In this document: piece by piece, positions 19,686 through 29,400 of the stretch
Position numbering within the stretch: position 1 is the stretch's first letter
Layout: each line of letters starts with the position of its first letter
Assembly: GCA_001803205.1 (NCBI GenBank)
Contig: MHBE01000007.1
Span: 1-63,266 of the forward strand
Length of the DNA: 63,266 nt
Direction of reading: 5' to 3'
Origin: Lentisphaerae bacterium GWF2_38_69
GTDB taxonomy: Bacteria; Verrucomicrobiota; Lentisphaeria; Victivallales; GWF2-38-69
Made by a program: the position numbers and the translations under genes
The notes under the pieces: generated by a model
Told to the model about the DNA's origin: nothing
The model's input: only the letters and a program-made list of their open reading frames with translations
The model's database searches: none

Positions 19686-20366
19686 ATGATTAAATTGGAT
19701 AAAGTTACTAAATTATACAAGTATAAAGGATTTAAGCATTATGTTTTCAAGGATTTGGATTTGGTTTTACCAACGAAGCGAAATATAGGTTTATTGGGAC
19801 CCAACGGAGCAGGTAAATCAACTCTTCTCAGACTGATTTCTGGAGGAGAAACTCCAAATTCAGGAAGTATAATAACAGATGAAAACATGTCATTTCCGAT
19901 AGGGATGGGGCAAGCATTGTTAGCGGTTTTGTCTGCAAGAGAAAATGTAAAGTTTGTTTGTAGAATATATGGGAAGAAAGACAAAGAGATGGAATATATT
20001 GTCAACTATGTGAAAGATTTTGCAGAAATTGGTGATTATTTCGACCAACCTTTGAAAACTTATAGCTCAGGGATGAGAAGCCGTATTTCTTTTGGTTTAT
20101 CCATGGCGTTTGATTTTGAACGCTATCTTGTAGATGAAACACTGAGTGTAGGAGACCAAACTTTTAAAAATAAAGCTGCTAGTGTTTTCAAAGAGAAAAG
20201 GGCGAAATCATCAACTATTCTTGCTTCACATTCTATGTCTATTTTAAAACAGAACTGTGAAATGGGTTTATTTGTCAATCAAGGGAAAGTGATTTTATTT
20301 GAAAAAATTGATGATGCAATAGATGCGTATATGAAAGAAGTTGTTAATCAACCATTGAGGAAATAG
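19686..20366 (+). CDS. kpsT: Capsule polysaccharide ABC transporter ATPase (KpsT-like)
   Basis: A 226-residue ABC ATPase. Walker A is GPNGAGKST (residues 38-46), the signature is YSSGMRSRISFGLS and Walker B is RYLVDETLSVGD. The short length and lack of a C-terminal carbohydrate-binding domain fit KpsT-type exporters, which do not select chain ends, rather than Wzt with its extra domain. It pairs with the KpsM-like permease upstream and the KpsE/KpsD pair downstream. Confidence 0.93.
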   Translation: MIKLDKVTKLYKYKGFKHYVFKDLDLVLPTKRNIGLLGPNGAGKSTLLRLISGGETPNSGSIITDENMSFPIGMGQALLAVLSARENVKFVCRIYGKKDKEMEYIVNYVKDFAEIGDYFDQPLKTYSSGMRSRISFGLSMAFDFERYLVDETLSVGDQTFKNKAASVFKEKRAKSSTILASHSMSILKQNCEMGLFVNQGKVILFEKIDDAIDAYMKEVVNQPLRK

Positions 20367-20370
20367 TATA

Positions 20371-21549
20371 GTGAATAAAGACACAATTATTAATTCAGTA
20401 AAAATGAACTTGGAAAAATATAAAATAGTCGAAAAGTTCAAACCAGTGCGTCCAAGAAAAAATCTCTTTACTTTTATTGTTTATATTCCATTTGTAATAA
20501 TAGCTGTTTATTATCTTTTTATAGTTTCTCCAAGGTACGAATCTAGAGCTCTGGTCACAATTCTTCAGCCGGGAAAGCCTCAGGCAATGTTTAATATAGA
20601 GTCAATGATACTTGGTTCATCTGTTACTTCAAATTTGCTTAATCCATATTTGCTGATTGAGTATATCAGGTCTTATAAAATGCTGGATAAGTTAAATAAA
20701 GATATAGATATTTTGAAGAAATATAGCACTAGAGGGGATTTTATTTCAAGATTATCTACTATACCGAATCAAGAGAAGTTTCTCGATTATTATCTATCAA
20801 TGAGCACTATTTCGTTCAATCCAGAAGCCAGTTCTATGTCAATTGCAGCCCAGGCATTTACACCTGAAGATGCACAAGAGATTGTCAACTCAATTGTTAA
20901 GATAGCACAAGATGGGGTGAATAATCTCAATAAAGAGGTAATACATAAGGAAATAAAATTCCTGGAAGAGCAATTAGACACACAAAGAAAAAATCTAAAG
21001 AATTCAATGTATAAGGTAATTGAGTTTCAGGATCAGAAAGGAATTATGGATCCTAAATCTGGAGTTGAATCTGAAGTAGCTATTATCTATTCGTTAAGAT
21101 CTAAATTAGTAGAGGCTGAAAATAATTTGCGTTATATGGAGTACAAAATGAATCCAAATGCGCCCGAAATAATTGAGCAGAAGAAAATTATTAACTCCAT
21201 CAAAGATCAGCTTAAATCTCAATACTCTGAATTGCTTGGTACTTCAAATGTAAATAATAAAGAATCTGAGGAGAAACTAAACGATCTTACAGCTGAATTT
21301 GAATGGTACAGAACTTCACAGGAAATCGAGCTTGGCGCCTATAAACTCGCTTTACAAAATTATGAAGCTGAAAAAGTGCAACTTGCAAAAGATCAGATAC
21401 AACTTGTTGAAATAGTTTCGCCAGTAGTACCTGACTATGCAAAATATCCAAGAGTTTTATATATTCTTGTCACTTCGCTGATTATTTTGCTAATGATATA
21501 CGGAATTGTAAGGATGATAATAACTATAATTAAGGAGCATAAATATTAA
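20371..21549 (+). CDS. kpsE: Capsule export inner-membrane adaptor (KpsE/RkpR-like)
   Basis: A 392-residue polysaccharide co-polymerase-type protein. A membrane helix lies near residues 28-50, a long periplasmic coiled-coil region near 180-330 and a second helix near 365-388. The periplasmic FNPEASSMSIAAQAFTPEDA segment and PDYAKYPRVLYILVTSL before the last helix are typical of KpsE/BexC/CtrB. It should bridge the KpsMT transporter and the outer-membrane exporter. It starts with GTG at 20371 with GAGG ten bases upstream, and its end is one base from the next start. Confidence 0.9.
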   Translation: MNKDTIINSVKMNLEKYKIVEKFKPVRPRKNLFTFIVYIPFVIIAVYYLFIVSPRYESRALVTILQPGKPQAMFNIESMILGSSVTSNLLNPYLLIEYIRSYKMLDKLNKDIDILKKYSTRGDFISRLSTIPNQEKFLDYYLSMSTISFNPEASSMSIAAQAFTPEDAQEIVNSIVKIAQDGVNNLNKEVIHKEIKFLEEQLDTQRKNLKNSMYKVIEFQDQKGIMDPKSGVESEVAIIYSLRSKLVEAENNLRYMEYKMNPNAPEIIEQKKIINSIKDQLKSQYSELLGTSNVNNKESEEKLNDLTAEFEWYRTSQEIELGAYKLALQNYEAEKVQLAKDQIQLVEIVSPVVPDYAKYPRVLYILVTSLIILLMIYGIVRMIITIIKEHKY

Positions 21550-21550
21550 A

Positions 21551-23365
21551 ATGAACTCTAAAGCCTTAAAAATTTCTTTTTCTTTTATTTCTTATTTTTT
21601 GAGTTTAGGTGTCATTTTTGCAGTTAATGCTATGAACGATGCTCTTATAGATCAGAATACAAGTCTTTTTCCGAATCAACAAAATAAAACTCAAACTGAG
21701 GAGGTTACCACTGCTCAGGCATTTAATGATACTACTTCTGAAGCTCCGACAAATATGAATAATGTATCTAAGGAAGATGTTTTTGGAATAGGGGATCAGT
21801 TTGGTTCAAAAATTACTCCTGAGCTAAGGAAAAAGATGCTAGAAGGCAACAGAAATTCTTCAGGAATGTTTGTGTTCGGGCAGAATCTTTTTATGGCTCC
21901 CATTAACCTTCAGATACCCCAGCAGAATCCTGAATATGTTATAAATATCGGAGATAAGATTTCAATAAATATATGGGGTGCAATGGAGTTTACCCAGCAC
22001 CTTACAGTTGACAGTCAGGGAAATATTTTTATACCCAAAATTGGTCCCATACGAGTAGCTGATTTGCAGAATAAAGAGTTAAACAGCGTAATTTCTGCAG
22101 CAGTAAAATCCGTTTATAAAGATAATATATTTGTCTATGCCAACCTTCTTACTGCACAGCCTGTTAAAGTATATGTCTCAGGTTATGTTATCAGGCCAGG
22201 ACTCTATGATGGTTTATCTTCAAACTCAATACTTTATTTTCTGACACAGGCAGGAGGAATTATCTTAAACCAGGGTAGTTTTAGAACAGTTAAAATACTT
22301 AGAAATAATAAAGTTGTGAGAAATATTGACCTTTATGATTTTCTTCTGAAAGGAAGTATTCCTTATATTCAGTTTCAGCAGCATGACACAATCCTTGTAG
22401 AGCCTGCTCTGGATACTGTTGAAGTAACGGGGCAAGTATTGCGCCCGGCAAGCTATGAACCGACTTCTGAAGGTTTTCCACTCAGGGAAATGCTAAAGGT
22501 GTCGGGAGCCAAGCCTGAAGCAACATATGTGCTTGTAGAAAACTACAGAGGAGTACAGCCTACACAGGAGTATATCCCTCTTACAGAAGTTAACGAACAC
22601 CTGGTATATGGAGGGGAAAAGGTTACTCTTGTTTCAGATCAGAATATGATGAAGGTCAGAGTATTAATAACAGGTTCGATATACGGCCCTCGTCAGATGG
22701 TGGTTTCCAATGGTACAACTTTATATGATGTAATGATGAATATCAATATGATGCCGGAATCGAACCCCTCCAGCGCCCAGCTTTACAGGAAGAGCCTTTC
22801 TCTTCAGCAGAAGGCTACGATAGAGGCTGGACTGGACTTACTCGAAAGGGAAGTTTACACTAAAGGTCCTTTGACTCCCGATGGAGCTTCTATCCAACAG
22901 ACCTTCGCGAAGACAATCTCTGAATTTGTAAAAAAAGCCAGAAATGCCCAGCCTAAAGGCCAGGTCGTAATTACATCTTCTGAGCAATGGAAAGAAATAA
23001 AAATGGAAGATCAGGATATGGTTAATATCCCTACTATTACTTCTCTTATAAGAATTGACGGTGAAGTTCTTTATCCTTTAGCAGTGACAACCAGGGCTGA
23101 CTATACAATAAGGGATTACATTAATGAAGCAGGAGGGATAACCCGGCTTGGTGATTCATCAAATATTGTAGTTGTAGCGCAGAATGGATCTATAAAGAAA
23201 TGTGACTTAAGCTGGAGCTCATGGTCTACTCCTCCAAAAATTATTGGCGGAGATCAGATAATGGTATTGCCTGTAACTACTACTCAGGCCTTGACTGTCG
23301 CATCTGCCATTTCTCAGATGATTTATCAGGTTGCAATTGCTACAAGAGTAGTTATAACTCCATAA
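21551..23365 (+). CDS. kpsD: Polysaccharide export outer-membrane protein (KpsD-like)
   Basis: A 604-residue secreted protein with an N-terminal signal (about residues 1-26). The polysaccharide export domain begins at YVINIGDKISINIWG, followed by SLBB repeats such as VKVYVSGYVIRPGLYDG, DTVEVTGQVLRPASYEP and IRIDGEVLYPLAVTTRADYTI. Its size and repeat number fit KpsD rather than the shorter Wza. It would form or line the outer-membrane exit for the capsule. The N-terminal QTEEVTTAQAFNDTTSEAP stretch is a low-complexity linker. It closes the kpsMTED block and precedes the PKS. Confidence 0.9.
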   Translation: MNSKALKISFSFISYFLSLGVIFAVNAMNDALIDQNTSLFPNQQNKTQTEEVTTAQAFNDTTSEAPTNMNNVSKEDVFGIGDQFGSKITPELRKKMLEGNRNSSGMFVFGQNLFMAPINLQIPQQNPEYVINIGDKISINIWGAMEFTQHLTVDSQGNIFIPKIGPIRVADLQNKELNSVISAAVKSVYKDNIFVYANLLTAQPVKVYVSGYVIRPGLYDGLSSNSILYFLTQAGGIILNQGSFRTVKILRNNKVVRNIDLYDFLLKGSIPYIQFQQHDTILVEPALDTVEVTGQVLRPASYEPTSEGFPLREMLKVSGAKPEATYVLVENYRGVQPTQEYIPLTEVNEHLVYGGEKVTLVSDQNMMKVRVLITGSIYGPRQMVVSNGTTLYDVMMNINMMPESNPSSAQLYRKSLSLQQKATIEAGLDLLEREVYTKGPLTPDGASIQQTFAKTISEFVKKARNAQPKGQVVITSSEQWKEIKMEDQDMVNIPTITSLIRIDGEVLYPLAVTTRADYTIRDYINEAGGITRLGDSSNIVVVAQNGSIKKCDLSWSSWSTPPKIIGGDQIMVLPVTTTQALTVASAISQMIYQVAIATRVVITP

Positions 23366-23403
23366 AGTTGTTCATTCTTATCCATAGAAATTTGTTAAGA
23401 GAC

Positions 23404-23466
23404 GGATAAGATAGATAAGATAGATAAAATAGATAAAATGGATAAAATGGATAAAATGGATAAAAA
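23404..23466 (+). repeat. 9-bp tandem repeat spanning the PKS start codon
   Basis: Seven near-identical 9-base units of the form RGATAARAT run head to tail. The first four units give ATA-GAT-AAR and the last three ATG-GAT-AAA in the reading frame of the PKS, so three in-frame start codons (23438, 23447, 23456) are offered and the protein begins MDKMDKMDKK. Because 9 is a multiple of 3, gain or loss of units keeps the frame but changes the number of starts and the distance from any upstream ribosome site. No clear SD is seen right before the array; GAGACGG at 23399-23405 borders it. Confidence 0.9.
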
Positions 23467-26400
23467 GATAGCTATTTTGGGATATTCCTTTCGCCTGCCT
23501 GGAAATTTAGGGACTGATGAAGAGTTATGGAAAGCCCTTATTGATAAAAAAGACTTAATTACTGAGATACCGGAAGAGCGTTTTAACAAATCAAAATTCT
23601 TCCATGAAAGTAAGAATAAAAGTGGGAAATCTTATGTATTTAAAGCAGGAGTCATATCAGAGGATATAAATGCTTTCGATGCAGCATTTTTTAAAATGCC
23701 AAACAGAGAAGTCACGCAAGTGGATCCTCAGCAAAAACTGCTTCTAATGACAACCTGGGAAGCCTTTGAAAAGAGTGCCATTAATCCGGCAACTGTATCA
23801 GGGAGCAATTGCGGTGTGTATGTGGGAATAGGAAGCGCTGATGCTCTTACTTTAGGCGCCGCTGATATGAGTTCTCAGAATATGTACTCATCACTAGGAG
23901 GAAGCAACTCTATTGCGGCAAACAGAATTTCATATTTCTTTAACCTTAAAGGCCCAAGTTTGGCAATAGATACTGCCTGTTCATCAGCACTGACTGCCCT
24001 TCACCAGGCATGTTTGAGCATAAGATCAGGAGAAACAGAGATGGCGGTAGTAGGAGCAGTAAATGTGCTGTTTTCTCCTCTTACTTTTATAGCAAACAGT
24101 CAAGCTCAAATGTTATCTCAGGAAGGCAGGTGTAATAGCTTTAGCAACAATGCCGAAGGATATGTAAGATCAGAGGGATGCATCTCTATAATATTGAAAC
24201 CCCTCGAAAAAGCTATTAAAGACGGTGATTTAATAAAGGGAGTAATATTAAATACTACGGCAAACAGCGACGGAGCTACCAATGGCCTTCCCGTTCCAAG
24301 CAGCAGTGCTCAGTGTGCGCTTTTAAAAAAGGCTTACTCAGAAATTGCTCTGGACTGTAATGATATTTCTTATATTGAAGCTCATGGCACAGGTACTAAA
24401 ATCGGTGATCCTACCGAAACAGAATCGATTTCAAAAGCTCTAACTTCGAAAAGAAAAAAATTTCTTCCAATAGGTTCTATAAAATCAAACATAGGACATC
24501 TCGAAGCAGCAGCTGGTTTCGCTGGTTTAGTCAAAGCACTGTTATGTTTAAAACATAGACAGATTCCAGCTACAATAAATTGTTCGATACTAAATCCTGA
24601 TATTAAGTTTGAAGAGCTTAAACTGGAAGTAGTAAGAGAACTGCTGGATTTGAGCAGAGAAGAAAAAGATATAATAATCGGAGTTAATGCGTTTGGTTTT
24701 GGAGGCAGTAATGCCCATGCAATAATTTCCGAATACAGAGTTGAGACTTCTTCCCATGATTCAGGAAAACCCAACACTACTCCCGATAACATTCCACTGC
24801 TCATCACCGCAAGCAGTGAAACTTCCCTTAGAAACATGGCATCAAGTTATGCGCAATTTCTAAAAAGTACTACTAATGATTTTTATAACATTGCATATAA
24901 CGCTTTCTATACCAGAGCAAGGCATCCTTTATACTGCATAGCATACGGGGATTCAAGAGAAGATATTGCACAAACTCTGGAAACTTACTCACAGAAAGGC
25001 GTAGAGAATAAACTGATTTTCACTGGAAAAAAATTAAATCCAGGAAATAAAATTGCTTTTGTATTTGCAGGTAACGGCTGCCAGTGGCCTGGCATGGGAA
25101 AGATGCTCGTTGAAAGCTCTCCGGTAATAGCAGAATATATGAGGCAGGTAGATGAAATTTTTAAAGAGCTAACAGACTTTTCTCTGATTGAGACGATAAA
25201 GAAAAATAACGACAATAAGGTTTATTCTGATACTCAGCTTGCACAGTCAGCTCTATTTATGATACAGGCTTCGATTGTAATGTACCTGAAATCATACGGT
25301 ATTTCATGTAATGCAGCCATTGGACATAGCGTCGGAGAAATCCCGGCAGCATGGATCGCTGGGGTTCTTACTTTAGAAGAAGCAGTCAAATTGATTTATT
25401 TCAGAAGTAAGGCACAGGCAAAAACCAGAGGACTCGGAAAAATGGCGGTTCTTGGAAAAGGGCATCAGGAAACTCAGGCTATAATTAAAAGTCTGAAATT
25501 GGGAAAATTTCTTGAAGTGTCAGGAATAAATAGCCCTGAACTGACAACTATTTCCGGCCTCGAGTCCTCTTTGAGAAAAATTCAGCATTATGCTGAAAGT
25601 AAAGAAATATACTTTAAATTCCTAGATATAGACTATCCTTTTCATAGCAGAATAATGGATCGTGTAAAAGACGAATTCATAAAAGATATTGAAAATCTTT
25701 TACTACCTAGAAAACAACAGGGAAATGTAGACTTTATTTCAACGGTATCAGGAGTTAAATTTCCTACAGACTCATTGAATGCTGAATATTGGTGGGATAA
25801 CCTGAGACGACCAGTTAATTTTCAATCTGGAATTGAATGTCTTGTTTCGGATGGTTTTGATACTTTTATTGAAATAAGTACTCATCCAATTCTCCTACGC
25901 TCCATTGAACAATCATTGGGAAGCAAGAAAAATATAGTGAACCTTATCCCTTCCCTTAAACGGGATTCAAATGAGTTACATGATATACACGACCTGCTCT
26001 TCAAATTAGTTGTTTCTGGCGTCCCTTTTAATGAGAATAAATGGTTTCCTTTACAAGCCCCAAAAACAATCCTTCCTTGTTATAGCTGGGACAAGAAAGT
26101 TTACAAACCTGTAACAACTATAGAATGTATGAGTCCAGTAGCACATAGAATTGAACACCCTTTATTGGGATGGAGAATCACAGGAAGTGAGAATATCTGG
26201 GAGAATCATATTGACGCTACAAATTGCGGAGATATTGCAGACCATATAGTAGGGGAAGCCATCGTTTATCCCGCTGCATGTTTCATCGAGGCAGCTATAG
26301 GGATTTATAGCATTACTAATAGTGCTCAAATAGGAATATTTGATAAGCTTATGATACTTGCTCCTATAACTTTGGATAAAGATGTGACTCTGCTGCTTCA

Positions 26401-29400
26401 ACTGCAAATGGATGATAACGGCTATTTCACTTTGCGGAGCAGACCGAGACTAACAAATCTAGACTGGACAACTCATGCAAAGGGCAGATTACTTAAAAAT
26501 TCTAATATTCAAAAACTTCATGACAGATACTGCAAAACAAATGAAATCAGGCAACATGTTGGGGTCAGAATTACATCTGAAAAACATTATGAACTTGCTA
26601 GTGCAGCAGGCTTGATTTACAAAAACAAATTTCAGACTATTGAAGAAGTATTGATAGATGGAGATACAGTTTTTATTGAATTTAAGGATAATAACGGAAG
26701 TTTCCCTGATTGTAATTATCAGCCGCCATATATAGACGGTGGCTTTCAAAGCATATTTTCCCTTATATGGAAAAAAGAAGAAATTGAAGGTAGTGTTTTA
26801 AGTAAATCTTACCTTCCAATATCTGTTGACAGTATAGTGTTTCTTAACAAACAAAACTCAATTAAAAGAGCGGTCAACAAATTTAACCACATCTCTCCAT
26901 TCTCAGCAAATTCAGATATATACTATTATGATAATGAAAACAATCTTGTTCTCATCTTATATGGGGCAAGATGTATCGCAGCTCAATCTTTATTGATATC
27001 AAAGAAAATTCCTGCTCTTTGGGAATCCATACCATATCTTTTGCATAATTACAATACTCCTTTATTAACCAATGCTCTGAACAATAAGGTCATAAGCGCT
27101 TTCCAAAAGTTCAGAGTTGTCTATGATCCTAAATATAATCAGCTTAACTTAATATTTGAACAGCTGATCATTTCGTATCTCGTTGAAACGATGAAAAGAC
27201 TTTCTCCTTCTGACATAGTTATTGAGAAAGGTTTATTTGGAAGAAAAATCAGGATTGCTTCAGTGAAACTGATCTGTGAATTGCTGAAAGAGGAAGGGTA
27301 CCTGAATGCAAAATCTGATGCTCTCTATTCATGGATCAAAGGCAAGGAAATCTTACCATCTGAAGAAATTTATAATTTACTCCTGGAAAGATATTCTGAA
27401 GCTTTCCCTGAAATACTCTATTTTGGAAGGATTGGGCTAAATCTTGAGAAGATTCTTCTAGGAAGTATTGCCCCTGATGAACTTGTAACTTTAGATGGAG
27501 GCATGTACACGAAATTTATTGAATCGTCAATTCTCGCTAGGCCAGTTTCCGAATCTCTGAAAAGTGCCTTAACTAATCTTTTGGAAAAATTGAAAACTCA
27601 TGAGAAAATTAATATTCTTGAGATAGGTGAAGGTTTATTCGCCAATACTGTAATGTCTATTGCGACAGATGAGAATTTAGAGAATCTTAACTATCAGCTT
27701 CTCACTTACAATAAAGACACTTACAAAGGAATCCACGATAGAAAATTCAATGTAACTGCTAGATTGATAGATGAAACAGAAAGTTTTAAGGACTTACAGC
27801 CTTCTTTAAAGTTTAATTTGATAATTTGTACAGACCTTCAGTTAATTAACAGGAAAAAGAAAAGCTTCAAAAGAATTTTAGATTTGATAACTGAGAATGG
27901 AATTTTGTTAGTACATGACGGTCAGCCATGTTTGTCACAATGGTTTATGAATGGCCTTAAGCCTTATAATTATAAATCATTTTTACAAAAACTTGAATCT
28001 TCTTGTTATCCTTATGGAGAGACCTATTGGAGAACTTATTTTGAAGGTTTTAATCTAGATCACCTCAATACTTATAAAGATGCCAATCAGAATGAAACGA
28101 TTGGAAGCTTTACTTCCTTGTTTTTAAATAAAATAAATAAGAAAACGGTTGTTTCCAAAATTGAATATCTGTCTCAAAAATCCGTTTTGCTTATCTATTC
28201 AGATGGTTCAGCGGATCATGAAAACATTAATAGATTTCTCTCTTCTGAGTGTCAGATTTTTGAAGCTTATAATTACAAAACACCTCTTAAAAAGAAAACA
28301 GATTTCAGCAAATACGATGAAATATTTATTCTGCCGGAAAAGGATACTGACCTTGATGATACCTCTCTTGATTTGTTAATAATGGAAATTATCAGAAGAA
28401 TAGCTCGTAATAATGATTTTAGCAGGAAGCCTTGTTTGAATCTTATTACAAGCGGTGGGGCTTTATGCAATGGAAGAAAAAATCTTGTATTTGAACGCAA
28501 TCCAAAACATGCGTCACTTTGGGCTCTCATGCGTGTAGTTTATTCAGAGTACAGCTCATATATTAATTTCAGGCTAATTGACTTGCAGAATGAACTTTTG
28601 CAAAACAGAATTGCAGATGTAATGGAATATAAAAACAATGAGCTTGTTTTGACTGATAAAGCTGTATATGCAATCAGAGTTATACCTTATAAAGAAAAAC
28701 CCGAGCCATATAAACTTTCAAAAGATAAAATAATAGCTCTTAATTTGGAGAAAAAAGGTTCTTTTGATTACATAAAATGGAAAGAAAAAAACAAAGATGT
28801 TCTAAAAGATAACCAGGTGGCCATTAAACCTGTTTCTGTCGGTTTGAACTTCAGAGATATCATGTACACCCTGGGCCTTATGCCTGAAGAAGCTGTAGAA
28901 GCAGGAGCTATTGGCGGAGGATGCTTAGGCCTAGAAGGCTCTGGAATAGTGATTGAAACAGGCAAAAAAGTAAAAGGTTTTAAACCAGGGGAGAGAGTCA
29001 TAGCCGGAGCTCCGCCTTCATTTTTTACTAGCTATATAACAGTTAACCAGGAAAATTTGTTAAAACTCCCGGATAACTGGACTTATGAAGAAGGCGCTAC
29101 CTTCTTTATAACTTATATGACAGCTTATTATTCATTGGTTTACCTTGCTCAGCTGAAAAAAGGAGAAAAAATCCTTATACATGCTGCTTCAGGAGGAGTA
29201 GGGCTTGCTGCTATACAAATTGCCAAATATCTGGGCGCTGAAGTTTATGCAACCGCTGGAAATGGAGAAAAAAGGGATTTTCTAGAGTCAATTGGTATTA
29301 AAAATGTTTATGACTCAAGAACACTATATTTTTCAGAACAGATAATGGAAGATACCAACGGCGAAGGAATGGATGTCATCCTTAACTCATTGAGCGGAGA

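Noticed and set aside
23404-23466. Possible CRISPR-like or minisatellite array
   Set aside because: Units are 9 bases and directly adjacent without spacers; they are coding in frame and explained as a tandem repeat at the PKS start.
24382-24837. Minus-strand frame of 151 codons inside the PKS ketosynthase
   Set aside because: It is antisense to the catalytic KS blocks and shows no protein family features.
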